Assembly: GCA_945897545.1 (NCBI GenBank)
Contig: CAMDGJ010000012.1
Span: 1-23,040, forward strand
DNA from: Flavobacterium psychrophilum
GTDB taxonomy: Bacteria > Bacteroidota > Bacteroidia > Flavobacteriales > Flavobacteriaceae
Length of the DNA stretch: 23,040 nucleotides
Direction: 5' to 3'
The notes below the pieces were generated by a model, which saw nothing but the letters and a program-made list of their open reading frames with translations, was not told where the DNA came from and searched no databases. The translations under genes and the position numbers were made by a program. Numbering within the stretch: the stretch's first letter is position 1; each line of letters opens with the position of its first letter. Of the stretch, positions 14,537-23,002 are shown one piece after another.

Positions 14537-16105
14537 ATGAAAATAAATTCTAAATACCTTCCAATACTTTTTTTTGCAGTTCTAGCGATAGGAATTCTTC
14601 TAGGTGGAATGCTTAATTTTCCAAATCAAAATTATTTCTTTGTCAAGAATCAGTCAAAAAATAAACTCAACAAACTCCTTGATTTTATTGACAACGAATA
14701 TGTTGATAATATAAATTCTGATTCTATAATAAATCTGACAATTGATAATGTACTAGGCCAACTCGACCCACATTCCGTATACATTCCCCCAAGTGAACAA
14801 AACGAAATAGCTGAAAGTATGCGCGGTGATTTCGTGGGAATTGGGGTTAATTTTTATATGTATAAAGATTCGGTTGCAATAATAAAAACTGTCGAAAATG
14901 GTCCTTCAGAAAAGGCAGGAATAAATGCAGGGGATCGAATTCTTTATGCTGATAAAACCAAATTATTTGGTCGAAAATTACCGAATGACAGCCTATTTTC
15001 AAAGTTAAAAGGCAAAGAAGGGTCTGAAATTGTGGTTACTGTTTATAGAAAATCCGAAAACAAAAAAATTACAATTAAAATCAAACGAGGCGTTATTCCT
15101 ATAAAAAGTGTGGATGCCGCTCTGCTTTTGAATCCAACAATGGGCTATATAAAAATAAATCGTTTTGCAGAAACCACTTATGACGAGTTCAAAAAAGGAT
15201 TAGACAAATTGAAGCGAGAAGGTGCTAAATCACTTGTAATTGATCTTCGAGATAACGGTGGTGGATATATGGATCCAGCAATTGCTATTGCTGACGAATT
15301 ATTGAAAGACCAGCAATTAATTGTGTTTACAAAAGACAAAAACGGAACCACCGATAAAACATTCGCTACTAAAAAGGGAAGTTTCGAGAACGGAAGACTT
15401 TTTATATTAATAGATGAAAACAGTGCCTCGGCAAGTGAAATTTTGGCGGGAGCAATTCAGGATAACGATAGGGGAACCGTTGTTGGTCGCCGTTCTTTTG
15501 GTAAAGGATTAGTACAGCGTGAAATGGATTTTTCTGATGGCTCGGCAGTGCGATTAACCGTTTCCAGATACTATACTCCAACGGGACGTTCGATACAAAA
15601 ACCCTATACAAAAGGCACCGAAGATTACCTTAAAGAATCAGAATCGCGTTTCGAAAACGGAGAATTGTATTATAAAGACAGTATAAAAACGCCAAAAACG
15701 CCAAAATTCAAAACCCCAAAAGGTAAAATTGTTTACGGTGGCGGTGGCATTGTTCCAGATGTTTTTGTTCCACTTGAAATAGAGAAGGGTAAAGAACACA
15801 ACGCTTATTTATTGCAATCCGGCATTCTGGGTCAATTTATTTTTGAACAATTGGATCGTGACAGAAACGTATTTAAAGGATTGACTTTCGAACAATTTAA
15901 ATCCAAAATTGATGGGACTGATTTGTATTTCAATGCTTTCCAAAAATTTCTTTCCAAGAACGGAATGGAAATCAAATTGGATAACAATAAGTACTTGGTC
16001 AAACGTTATCTGGCGGCTGAATTTGCACGACAGTTATACGACGAAAACAAATTTTATGAAATTTTGTTGAAAGAAGATGCGATGATTAAGAAGATATTTC
16101 AATAA
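14537..16105 (+). CDS. S41-family C-terminal processing peptidase (CtpA/Prc type)
   Basis: A 522-residue serine protease that trims or degrades envelope proteins from their C-termini. One N-terminal hydrophobic segment (8-27) serves as signal anchor, putting the rest in the periplasm. Residues about 40-95 form the usual helical cap with LGQLDPHSVYIPP. A PDZ domain follows (about 97-185, with GDFVGIGVNF and KAGINAGDRIL). The protease core includes VIDLRDNGGGY (234-244), ENSASASEILAGAIQD with the likely nucleophile S298, and RSFGKGLVQ with the general-base K323. The 25-residue spacing between Ser and Lys equals that of E. coli Prc. A C-terminal extension (about 430-522) is helical and common in Bacteroidota members. 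The ATG immediately follows the deaminase stop. It converges on the flavoprotein gene, 12 bases away, with no visible terminator. Confidence 0.93.
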   Translation: MKINSKYLPILFFAVLAIGILLGGMLNFPNQNYFFVKNQSKNKLNKLLDFIDNEYVDNINSDSIINLTIDNVLGQLDPHSVYIPPSEQNEIAESMRGDFVGIGVNFYMYKDSVAIIKTVENGPSEKAGINAGDRILYADKTKLFGRKLPNDSLFSKLKGKEGSEIVVTVYRKSENKKITIKIKRGVIPIKSVDAALLLNPTMGYIKINRFAETTYDEFKKGLDKLKREGAKSLVIDLRDNGGGYMDPAIAIADELLKDQQLIVFTKDKNGTTDKTFATKKGSFENGRLFILIDENSASASEILAGAIQDNDRGTVVGRRSFGKGLVQREMDFSDGSAVRLTVSRYYTPTGRSIQKPYTKGTEDYLKESESRFENGELYYKDSIKTPKTPKFKTPKGKIVYGGGGIVPDVFVPLEIEKGKEHNAYLLQSGILGQFIFEQLDRDRNVFKGLTFEQFKSKIDGTDLYFNAFQKFLSKNGMEIKLDNNKYLVKRYLAAEFARQLYDENKFYEILLKEDAMIKKIFQ

Positions 16106-16117
16106 TTCGAAACTCAT

Positions 16118-16726
16118 TTACTTCTTAATACTATCGTGCACTTGTGTTTGATTTCCGTCATTCCATAAACTAAGAATATCTGTTGCAACGGCAGCTCCAC
16201 TTCCTGCTGCAATCGCCACTTGGCTTCTCCAGCCAGCAAGAGTTCCTGTCACATAAATGCCTTCGGTTACTTTGTGATCGGTGTTTTTAAGTTGAATTCT
16301 TTGTTTTTCGGGAAGTGTTTTTTGGTTTTGTTCTACATATTCCATTAAGCCTTCGATGGCAAAAGTATTGGCGGCACCAATTCCCACAACTACAATCTTA
16401 GATTTATAAGTATTCTTGTTAGTAGTAATTGTGAATTCTGTTGATTCTCTCTCGATTTTCAGCACTTTTTCATTCGGGATTTGATCAATATGAGGGTACG
16501 ATTCTGATAGATGTTGAATGCTTTCAGATAATAAAGTAGAGCCTAATGTACCAGAAGCAATTCCGTAGACATTATTAAGTAAGGCTTCTTGAAGGGAGGA
16601 AGTTTTTTGATGGGCAATTACGCCAATTTTTTTCTCCGCAACAAAGGATTTGTTTTTTGCTGAACCCAGAACAAGAGCGCAGGATATACCAGAAACGCCA
16701 CCACCAATAATTAAAACATCAAACAT
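16118..16726 (-). CDS. Small FAD-binding oxidoreductase, thioredoxin-reductase-like without NADPH domain
   Basis: A 202-residue flavoprotein. It opens with the dinucleotide-binding fold DVLIIGGGVSGISCALVLG (GxGxxG at 8-13) and has VVVGIGAA at 112-119. It closes with GIYVTGTLAGWRSQ, followed by an Ala/Gly-rich helix, the place where thioredoxin-reductase-like proteins contact FAD. Full-length enzymes of that family have ~310 residues with an inserted NADPH domain and a CxxC; here both are missing (only one Cys, at position 16) and the usual GD is replaced by GT. This gives a minimal FAD-only domain. It could be a flavin-dependent oxidase or need a partner reductase. Its ATG overlaps the stop of the preceding small membrane protein (TAATG), so the two are translationally coupled. 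Confidence 0.78.
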   Translation of the reverse strand: MFDVLIIGGGVSGISCALVLGSAKNKSFVAEKKIGVIAHQKTSSLQEALLNNVYGIASGTLGSTLLSESIQHLSESYPHIDQIPNEKVLKIERESTEFTITTNKNTYKSKIVVVGIGAANTFAIEGLMEYVEQNQKTLPEKQRIQLKNTDHKVTEGIYVTGTLAGWRSQVAIAAGSGAAVATDILSLWNDGNQTQVHDSIKK

Positions 16727-16929
16727 TAGAACTTATCGTTCATTTTTTCTTCAATACTCTTTGACATTCTAAATATCAAAAGTATTAATACAGCACAAAT
16801 TGAAGCAGCAATTCCTATAAAAGCAATGATGCTGTTCCCTTCGAAAGGATGTTTGAAATCAAGTAGACTGATATTGAATATAATTAGCCCAAGTGCCAAA
16901 ACTATCAATATATTAGTAAAGATTTTCAT
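16726..16929 (-). CDS. Small two-helix membrane protein, unknown
   Basis: A 67-residue protein, MKIFTNILIVLALGLIIFN..., with two hydrophobic helices (about 5-23 and 34-54) joined by a short polar loop (KHPFEGN). It ends in a charged tail (SKSIEEKMNDKF). No family was recognised. Its stop overlaps the ATG of the FAD protein (TAATG), so it is the first gene of a two-gene operon and may anchor or assist that flavoprotein at the inner membrane; that link is inferred from position only. Its start codon and 5' flank lie inside the outer edge of the inverted repeat that brackets marC. Confidence 0.72.
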   Translation of the reverse strand: MKIFTNILIVLALGLIIFNISLLDFKHPFEGNSIIAFIGIAASICAVLILLIFRMSKSIEEKMNDKF

Positions 16930-16962
16930 ATGTAGATAAAATTTGTTTTTTTAGAGAAATAT

Positions 16963-17047
16963 GGAATTGCTTTGCCTGTTCGCTTACGCTCGGGTCGCAT
17001 ATCCTCATTGGTGTTTACGACCAAATTTAGGGTTATGCTCATTTCAT
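16963..17047 (+). repeat. Inverted repeat arm X, downstream side of the marC gene
   Basis: This 85-base intergenic sequence is matched in inverted orientation by 17786-17870 at 73 of 85 positions without gaps (hand count). Weaker similarity continues outward to about 16920, through the ATG of the small membrane protein gene. It contains the core GCTTTGCCTGTTCG...CTCGGGTC, shared with the element inside the acetyltransferase gene. No open reading frame is seen in it. Confidence 0.8.
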
Positions 17048-17093
17048 AAATATATGTTTGTAAAATGAATGGGTAAATTTATAAAAATATATT

Positions 17094-17669
17094 TTACACA
17101 AACAAACCTTTAACATTAGCGGCGAATAATTTAACAGCAATTGCCAAAAGTACCACGCCAAAAGTCTTTCGTATTACTCCTAAACCGTTTTTCCCCAACA
17201 TTTTTTCAATTTTAGAGGACGATTTCAAAACCATATAAACTACGATAATATTCAAAACAATAGCTATTACAATATTTATAGTGTGAAACTGGGAGCGCAG
17301 CGATAGCAAAGTAGTCATTGTTCCAGCGCCAGCAATTAAAGGAAAAGCAATAGGAACAATTGAAGCGGAACTAGACTCTTCATCACGATAAATGCGAATC
17401 CCTAAGATCATTTCTAAAGCCAAAAAGAATAATACAAATGATCCCGCAACTGCAAATGAATGTACATCAATGCCAATCAGATTTAAAAATTCCTCTCCAA
17501 TAAAAAGAAAAATTATCATAATAAAGCCTGCTACTAATGAAGCTTTCTCTGATTCAATGTGGCCGTGTTTTGTTCTTAAATCTACGATAATAGGAATGGT
17601 TCCCACAATATCAATTACTGCAAAAAGCACCATGCCAACAGTTATTATTTCTTTAAAATCCAATTCCAT
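17094..17669 (-). CDS. MarC-family integral membrane protein
   Basis: A 191-residue inner-membrane protein with about six hydrophobic helices. The MarC-family features are visible: FAVIDIVGTIPIIVDL near the N-terminus, GIDVHSFAVAGSFVLFFLALEMILG in the middle, and the signature AFPLIAGAGTMTTLLSL (about 108-124). The start MELDFKEIITVGMV is typical. MarC was named after the E. coli multiple-antibiotic-resistance locus but is not itself shown to give resistance; its transport substrate, if any, is unknown. Its position is unusual: the gene with its upstream region is bracketed by 85-base inverted repeats about 740 bases apart. CAAAAGTA at 17689-17696 (TACTTTTG on the coding strand) could be its -7 element and lies inside the repeats. 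Confidence 0.88.
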   Translation of the reverse strand: MELDFKEIITVGMVLFAVIDIVGTIPIIVDLRTKHGHIESEKASLVAGFIMIIFLFIGEEFLNLIGIDVHSFAVAGSFVLFFLALEMILGIRIYRDEESSSASIVPIAFPLIAGAGTMTTLLSLRSQFHTINIVIAIVLNIIVVYMVLKSSSKIEKMLGKNGLGVIRKTFGVVLLAIAVKLFAANVKGLFV

Positions 17670-17785
17670 TGTTTCTAAATTTATGGTGCAAAAGTACTCT
17701 ATTCCTTGTGGTTAACGTTCTACTTATGGTTATTTTTTGCGAAAGAGAACCAAGCAAGGTTATTGTTGCTGGGTATTTTAATCCA

Positions 17786-17870
17786 ATGAAATGAGCATGA
17801 CTTTAAATTCGGTCGCGAACACTAGTGAAGATATGCGACCCGAGCGTATGCGAACTGGCAAAGTAATTCC
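17786..17870 (-). repeat. Inverted repeat arm Y, upstream side of the marC gene
   Basis: This is the partner of the arm at 16963-17047. Weaker similarity continues to about 17913 and includes an ATGAAAA matching the start region of the small membrane protein gene. Here that ATG opens only an 11-codon frame (MKRKRLYVFLI). The 322-base gap between marC and the DUF3109 gene otherwise holds the presumed marC promoter (17689-17696) and AT-rich sequence. Confidence 0.8.
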
Positions 17871-17991
17871 TTATTCCTTAAAAAAAACAAATATGATCTA
17901 CGCATGAAAAGAAAGCGGTTATACGTATTTTTAATCTAACAAACTCGAAATTTAATAGTCAAAATTCAGAATTGCAAGGTATCTTTGCAGC

Positions 17992-18558
17992 ATGTTTCAA
18001 CTAGGAAAAACCATCGTATCAGAAGATATTCTTGAAAGAGAATTTGTTTGTAATCTATCAGCTTGCAAAGGCGCATGTTGCGTTGGTGGCGATGCTGGAG
18101 CACCATTGAGTGAAGAAGAAACCAAAATTTTGGAAGACATATATCCAAAAATAAAACCCTTTCTTCGTAAGGAAGGCATTGCAGCCATCGAAGCTCAAGG
18201 CACTTGGACCAAAGGTACAGATGGCGATCTCGAAAGCCCTTTAATTGACAATAAGGATTGCGCTTATGTCATTTATGATGGCAAAACGGCACTTTGCGGA
18301 ATCGAGCAAGCCTATAATCAAGGAGTAATTGACTGGAAAAAACCTGTTTCCTGTCATTTGTATCCTATTCGCGTAAAAGATTTCACGGAATTTGCCGCTG
18401 TCAATTATGATAAATGGGAAATTTGCGACGATGCCTGTTCTTTAGGCAAGGAACTAGAAGTTCCAGTATACAAATTTGTCAAAGAAGCACTCATTCGAAG
18501 ATTTGGCGAAGATTGGTATTTAGAACTCGAGAAAGTTGCTCAAGAAATGAAAAAATAA
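17992..18558 (+). CDS. DUF3109-family cysteine-rich protein
   Basis: A 188-residue soluble protein that I recognise as the DUF3109 type, common in Bacteroidota. It carries nine cysteines: C20, C25, C29 and C30 in FVCNLSACKGACC, then C90, C102, C121 (SCHLYPIRV), C145 and C149 (CDDAC). Such clusters suggest binding of zinc or an iron-sulfur centre, as in the related YkgJ/UPF0153 proteins; no activity is established. The start gives MFQLGKTIVSEDI, the family's usual N-terminus. TATCTTTG, a perfect TAnnTTTG match, ends only 4 bases before the ATG, so if this is the real -7 element the transcript would be leaderless or nearly so. No TTG lies at the expected distance. Confidence 0.85.
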   Translation: MFQLGKTIVSEDILEREFVCNLSACKGACCVGGDAGAPLSEEETKILEDIYPKIKPFLRKEGIAAIEAQGTWTKGTDGDLESPLIDNKDCAYVIYDGKTALCGIEQAYNQGVIDWKKPVSCHLYPIRVKDFTEFAAVNYDKWEICDDACSLGKELEVPVYKFVKEALIRRFGEDWYLELEKVAQEMKK

Positions 18559-18679
18559 TTTTTTTAAAATTGAATTTTTGCAGTTTTCGTCTTTTTTTAA
18601 ATCCCATATTTTACAGTGCTTTGCCGTGTTTTTAATTTTTTAAAATATTGATTTTCAGCGAATTGATATTTACAATAAA

Positions 18680-18701
18680 AATAGTAGAATCCCTCACTAT
18701 T
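18680..18701. promoter_or_regulatory. Dyad symmetry upstream of nrdB (possible operator)
   Basis: AATAGT and ACTATT form a perfect 6-bp inverted repeat with a 10-base spacer, about 120 bases before nrdB. An outer ACAATA/TATTGT pair (18672-18677 and 18698-18703) overlaps it. It does not match the NrdR box well. The rest of the 262-base gap is AT-rich; TATAATCTTTG at 18757-18767 could serve as a -7 region with one extra base. Confidence 0.3.
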
Positions 18702-18820
18702 GTTAAAAACTCTTGCCGATTGTGAATAAGTTTGGCTTTTAATAACCGCAAGAATTTATAATCTTTGTAATCAGCAGAAAGCATCATAATTCGTTAAAAT
18801 CTCAAAAAAACAAAATAGCA

Positions 18821-19798
18821 ATGTCAAAAGTCGAACCAATCTTACAAGAAAACAAAAATCGCTTCGTAATTTTTCCTATCAAGCACCAAGATATATGGGA
18901 ATGGTATAAAAAAATGGAAGCCAGTTTCTGGACTGCTGAAGAAATAGATTTATCGCAAGATCTAAATGATTGGAATAACAAATTAAGCGATGACGAAAAG
19001 TATTTTGTAAAACATATTCTTGCTTTTTTTGCTGCGTCTGATGGAATTGTTAACGAGAATCTAGCTGAAAATTTCGTAAATGAAGTACAATACGCCGAAG
19101 CTAAATTCTTTTATGGTTTCCAGATTATGATGGAGAATATTCATAGCGAAACGTATTCGCTTTTGATTGACACTTACGTAAAAGATGAGGTCGAAAAAGA
19201 TGAATTATTCAATGCATTAGAAGTTTTTCCTGCTATAAAGAAAAAAGCAGACTGGGCTTTGAAATGGATAGAATCAGATTCGTTTGCAGAAAGATTAATC
19301 GCATTTGCAGCCGTTGAAGGGATTTTCTTTTCAGGCGCATTTTGTTCTATTTATTGGTTGAAAAAACGTGGATTGATGCCAGGATTAACCTTTTCTAACG
19401 AATTGATTTCTCGTGACGAAGGCGTTCATTGTGATTTTGCAGTGCATTTGCATAACCACCATTTGGTAAACAAAGTGTCGAAAAAACGAATTAGAGAAAT
19501 TATTGTTGATGCTTTAACTATTGAAAGAGAATTCATTACCGAGTCGCTTCCAGTTAGTTTGATTGGAATGAATTCGGGATTGATGACACAATATTTAGAA
19601 TTTGTAACTGACAGATTATTAGTAGAATTAGGTTGCGAAAGAGAATACAACACAGCAAATCCTTTTGATTTTATGGACATGATATCCTTGCAAGGAAAAA
19701 CTAATTTCTTTGAAAAGAAAGTTGCCGAATACCAAAAAGCAGGAGTAATGAATACTGATGTTGAAGCGCAAAAAATTACTTTCGACGCAGATTTTTAA
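18821..19798 (+). CDS. nrdB: Class Ia ribonucleotide reductase, small (R2) subunit
   Basis: A 325-residue R2 protein that houses the diiron centre and tyrosyl radical needed by NrdA to reduce ribonucleotides to deoxyribonucleotides. Metal ligands are visible: D74 in [12 protein letters not shown]105 and H108 in [12 protein letters not shown]166 in [10 protein letters not shown], and E200 and H203 in [10 protein letters not shown]. The radical tyrosine is Y112 in [10 protein letters not shown]. The motif order and [14 protein letters not shown] resemble eukaryotic R2 more than E. coli NrdB, as is usual in Bacteroidota. The C-terminus ends DADF, with the final Phe expected in the tail that docks on R1. 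nrdA follows on the same strand after a 225-base gap filled by a palindromic repeat. Confidence 0.97.
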   Translation: MSKVEPILQENKNRFVIFPIKHQDIWEWYKKMEASFWTAEEIDLSQDLNDWNNKLSDDEKYFVKHILAFFAASDGIVNENLAENFVNEVQYAEAKFFYGFQIMMENIHSETYSLLIDTYVKDEVEKDELFNALEVFPAIKKKADWALKWIESDSFAERLIAFAAVEGIFFSGAFCSIYWLKKRGLMPGLTFSNELISRDEGVHCDFAVHLHNHHLVNKVSKKRIREIIVDALTIEREFITESLPVSLIGMNSGLMTQYLEFVTDRLLVELGCEREYNTANPFDFMDMISLQGKTNFFEKKVAEYQKAGVMNTDVEAQKITFDADF

Positions 19799-19802
19799 TT
19801 AA

Positions 19803-19927
19803 TTTGCCACTAAGACGCTAAGCCACCAAGAAAATTTAAGTAAGATTCTAGATTTAATTGTAAACGAAAATCTTACTACGAATACCAAAGCCAAAAGAAC
19901 TTTGAGCCTTTGTGTCTTCGTGGCAAA
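19803..19927. repeat. Long imperfect palindromic repeat between nrdB and nrdA
   Basis: The left arm TTTGCCACTAAGACGCTAAG (19803-19822) is matched in inverted orientation by CTTTGTGTCTTCGTGGCAAA (19908-19927), with 4 mismatches over 20 bases by hand. Inside, AGTAAGATT (19839-19847) pairs perfectly with AATCTTACT (19869-19877). The whole unit, about 125 bases, could fold into a long cruciform or RNA hairpin. It begins 5 bases after the nrdB stop and ends about 96 bases before nrdA. I recognise this GCCACTAAGAC / GTCTTCGTGGC style as a recurrent intergenic repeat in Bacteroidota genomes. Confidence 0.75.
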
Positions 19928-20023
19928 AAACACAAATTAATACCGGGATTAGCTTCCCAAAATAGTAATACAAATTCACCAAAATAGGAAAGGGATTTTC
20001 TATTTTAAAAAACAGACAAGATT

Positions 20024-22435
20024 ATGTACGTAGTAAAAAGAGATGGCCACAAAGAGCCAGTAATGTTCGACAAAATCACAGATAGAATTAAAAAACTATG
20101 CTATGGTTTAAATGATTTAGTTGATGCCGTGAAAGTGGCGATGCGAGTAATAGAAGGACTTTACGACGGAGTTTCAACATCAGAATTAGATAATCTTGCT
20201 GCCGAAACCGCAGCTTCAATGACGATTGCGCATCCAGATTATGCACAATTGGCTGCCAGAATTGCTATTTCGAACTTACATTCCAATACCAAAAAATCTT
20301 TCTCGGAAACAATGAACGAAATGTATCATTACATCAATCCGAGAAATGGGCAAGAAGCACCTTTACTGTCCGAAGAAGTGCATAAAGTAATTATGGAAAA
20401 CGCCGAATTTTTGGATTCGCACATCATATACAATAGAGATTTCAACTACGATTATTTTGGTTTCAAAACATTGGAACGTTCCTATTTGTTGAAAATAAAC
20501 GGAAAAATAGTAGAACGTCCGCAACACATGTTGATGCGTGTTTCTGTTGGAATTCACTTGGGTGATTTGAAGTCAGTGATAGAAACTTACGACTTGATGT
20601 CCAAAAAATTCTTTACACACGCCACTCCAACTTTGTTTAACGCTGGAACTCCAAAAGCACAAATGTCATCTTGCTTTCTTTTAGCAATGCAGGACGATAG
20701 CATCGACGGAATTTATGATACCTTGAAGCAAACCGCCAAAATATCTCAATCTGCTGGTGGAGTTGGACTTTCTATTCATAATGTTCGTGCTACAGGATCT
20801 TATATTCGTGGGACCAACGGGACATCGAACGGAATTGTGCCAATGTTGAGAGTGTTCAACGATACGGCACGTTATGTAGATCAAGGTGGTGGAAAACGTA
20901 AAGGAAGTTTTGCGATTTACATCGAAACTTGGCACGCTGATATTTTCGACTTTTTGGATTTGAAAAAAAATACCGGAAAAGAAGAAATGCGCGCTAGAGA
21001 TTTATTTTTTGCAATGTGGACTTCGGATTTGTTTATGAAACGAGTACAAGAAGACGGTCTTTGGACATTAATGTGTCCTAATGAATGTCCTGGTTTGTAT
21101 GACGTTTACGGCGAGGAATTTGAAAAAATGTACACCGATTACGAAAAAGCTGGTAAAGGAAGAAAAACCATAAAGGCACATGAATTGTGGGAGAAAATAC
21201 TGGAATCGCAAATCGAAACTGGAACGCCTTATATGTTATATAAAGACGCAGCCAATAGAAAATCAAACCAGAAAAATCTAGGAACCATTCGTTCATCGAA
21301 TTTGTGTACCGAGATTATGGAATTTACTTCGAAGGATGAAATAGCAGTTTGTAATTTGGCTTCACTTTCATTGCCAATGTTTGTGGAAAACAAAGTGTTT
21401 AATCACGAATTGCTGTTTTCCGTTACCAAACGAGTGACCAGAAACTTAAACAAAGTTATTGACAGAAATTACTATCCAGTAAAAGAAGCCGAAAATTCTA
21501 ACTTACGTCATCGTCCTGTAGGTCTTGGAGTGCAAGGTCTTGCAGATGCTTTCATTATGTTGCGTTTGCCTTTTACAAGCGATGAAGCAAAGAAATTAAA
21601 TCAAGAAATTTTCGAAACTTTATATTTTGCAGCCGTAACCGCTTCAATGGAATTGGCAAAAGAAGAAGGGCCTTATTCTTCTTTCAAAGGATCGCCAATT
21701 TCAGAGGGAGAATTCCAACACAACCTTTGGGGAATGAAAGACGAAGAACTTTCAGGACGTTGGGATTGGGCATCCTTGAGAAAAGAAGTGATACAACACG
21801 GCGTAAGAAACTCGTTATTGGTAGCGCCAATGCCAACTGCTTCGACTTCGCAGATTTTGGGGAACAACGAAGCGTTTGAACCCTACACTTCTAATATTTA
21901 TACCAGACGAGTACTTTCGGGCGAATTTATTGTGGTAAACAAGCATTTGCTGAATGACTTGGTAGAACGCGGACTTTGGAACGAAACCTTGAAACAAGAA
22001 TTGATGCGAAACAATGGTTCTGTTCAAGATTTAAATATTCCGCAAGACTTGAAAGAATTGTACAAAACGGTTTGGGAAATGTCGATGAAAGACATCATCG
22101 ATATGTCACGTCATCGTGGTTATTTTGTAGATCAATCGCAATCGTTGAACTTGTTTATGCAAAATGCGAATTATTCCAAACTAACCTCCATGCACTTTTA
22201 TGCTTGGCAATCTGGATTGAAAACCGGAATGTACTATTTAAGAACCAAAGCGGCGGTAGATGCAATAAAATTCACCCTCAACAACGACAAAAAAGTAGAG
22301 CCTATTGAAGCTGCGCAACAAATGGCCGTTGAAGTAGAAGTTGAAAACACTGCAATTTCAGCTGAAGAATACAAAGCAATGATCGAATTAGCTAAAAATG
22401 CAGGACCTGATGATTGCGAAATGTGTGGGTCTTAA
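20024..22435 (+). CDS. nrdA: Class Ia ribonucleotide reductase, large (R1) subunit
   Basis: An 803-residue catalytic subunit. Residues 1 to about 92 are an ATP-cone ([18 protein letters not shown]), the site by which ATP/dATP switch overall activity. The barrel holds the active-site residues: C217 (MSSCFLL), N426, radical C428 and E430 in SSNLCTEIM, and C443 in [10 protein letters not shown]217 and C443 form the redox pair, with the thiyl radical on C428. Y737-Y738 in GMYYLR complete the radical path from NrdB. The tail ends CEMCGS (C798 and C801), the CxxC reduced by thioredoxin or glutaredoxin. [19 protein letters not shown] is the standard phosphate-binding loop. No intein or insertion is seen. 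The nrdB-nrdA order is the reverse of E. coli. Confidence 0.97.
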   Translation: MYVVKRDGHKEPVMFDKITDRIKKLCYGLNDLVDAVKVAMRVIEGLYDGVSTSELDNLAAETAASMTIAHPDYAQLAARIAISNLHSNTKKSFSETMNEMYHYINPRNGQEAPLLSEEVHKVIMENAEFLDSHIIYNRDFNYDYFGFKTLERSYLLKINGKIVERPQHMLMRVSVGIHLGDLKSVIETYDLMSKKFFTHATPTLFNAGTPKAQMSSCFLLAMQDDSIDGIYDTLKQTAKISQSAGGVGLSIHNVRATGSYIRGTNGTSNGIVPMLRVFNDTARYVDQGGGKRKGSFAIYIETWHADIFDFLDLKKNTGKEEMRARDLFFAMWTSDLFMKRVQEDGLWTLMCPNECPGLYDVYGEEFEKMYTDYEKAGKGRKTIKAHELWEKILESQIETGTPYMLYKDAANRKSNQKNLGTIRSSNLCTEIMEFTSKDEIAVCNLASLSLPMFVENKVFNHELLFSVTKRVTRNLNKVIDRNYYPVKEAENSNLRHRPVGLGVQGLADAFIMLRLPFTSDEAKKLNQEIFETLYFAAVTASMELAKEEGPYSSFKGSPISEGEFQHNLWGMKDEELSGRWDWASLRKEVIQHGVRNSLLVAPMPTASTSQILGNNEAFEPYTSNIYTRRVLSGEFIVVNKHLLNDLVERGLWNETLKQELMRNNGSVQDLNIPQDLKELYKTVWEMSMKDIIDMSRHRGYFVDQSQSLNLFMQNANYSKLTSMHFYAWQSGLKTGMYYLRTKAAVDAIKFTLNNDKKVEPIEAAQQMAVEVEVENTAISAEEYKAMIELAKNAGPDDCEMCGS

Positions 22436-22454
22436 AAAACCATAAAATAATAAT

Positions 22455-22484
22455 AAAAGCAGCTGTCATAATGATGGCTGTTTT
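22455..22484 (+). terminator. Terminator of the nrd genes
   Basis: AAAAGCAGCTGTCAT pairs with ATGATGGCTGTTTT around a very short loop, with one bulged G and two G-T pairs, and ends in a T run. It lies 20 bases after the nrdA stop and just before the acetyltransferase gene, which therefore may have its own promoter or depend on readthrough. Confidence 0.7.
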
Positions 22485-22501
22485 GCGTTAATAAATAAAT
22501 T

Positions 22502-22951
22502 ATGTTAGCGTTACTTAGAACAGCTTCCCATCACCAAGATTTCCAAAAATTAACCGCACTTTTTGATGAATATCTTATTGATATTGATGGGGATGAAAAG
22601 AATTTTTTCGCTCAATACAATCAAATATATATTGACAATGTAATTATTTGTTATCAAAATGATGTTGCAGTAGGTTGTGGTGCTTTTAAAAAATCAGACA
22701 CTCGAGTAGCCGAAATTAAGCGAATGTTCGTGCTTGTTGAACATCGTGGAAAAGGTGTTGCATTAAAAATTTTATCCGAATTAGAACTTTGGGCAAGAGA
22801 ATTAAACCATACTTCTTGCATTCTAGAAACATCATTCAAACTAGAAAATGCCATTGCTTTATATAAAAAATATGGGTTTGAAATAACTGAGAATTATGGG
22901 CAATACATAGGTGTTGAAAGTAGTGTTTGTATGAAGAAAGTCTTAAAATAA
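22502..22951 (+). CDS. GNAT family N-acetyltransferase
   Basis: A 149-residue acetyltransferase of the GNAT fold. The acetyl-CoA-binding motif is seen as EIKRMFVLVEHRGKGVALKIL (residues 71-91), with the R/Q-x-x-G-x-G/A loop at R82-G85. The C-terminal part, SFKLENAIALYKKYGFEI, is the usual motif-B helix and strand. The central strand DVAVGCGAFKK precedes the binding loop as expected. Nothing around it points to a substrate; members of this size acetylate amino acids, small amines or protein N-termini. The start MLALLRTASHHQDF is the first ATG after the nrdA terminator, and no nearer in-frame alternative fits the fold better. It has no clear promoter in the 50 bases upstream. Confidence 0.85.
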   Translation: MLALLRTASHHQDFQKLTALFDEYLIDIDGDEKNFFAQYNQIYIDNVIICYQNDVAVGCGAFKKSDTRVAEIKRMFVLVEHRGKGVALKILSELELWARELNHTSCILETSFKLENAIALYKKYGFEITENYGQYIGVESSVCMKKVLK

Positions 22952-22986
22952 ATTGTATTTTTGATCGCTTTAAATTTATATTTAAC

Positions 22987-23002
22987 CCCGATAGTTATTG
23001 GG
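22987..23002. repeat. Second copy of the CCGATAGTTAT(C/T)GG palindrome
   Basis: CCCGATA and TATTGGG form a 7-bp stem (one G-T pair) around GT, matching the core of the element at 11105-11122. GCCT-AAA-AGGC follows at about 23022-23032. The remaining bases to the window edge hold no recognisable gene start. Confidence 0.5.

Noticed and set aside
17094..17669. The marC gene read as an antibiotic-resistance gene.
   Set aside because: The name comes from its position in the E. coli mar locus; the family is not shown to confer resistance.
17904..17939. An 11-codon frame (MKRKRLYVFLI) in the outer part of repeat arm Y.
   Set aside because: Too short and without supporting signals; its ATG is explained by similarity to the start region of the small membrane protein gene.
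20024..22435. Possible intein or insertion in nrdA, a known intein target.
   Set aside because: The frame is continuous, all active-site motifs are adjacent as expected and the length is normal.
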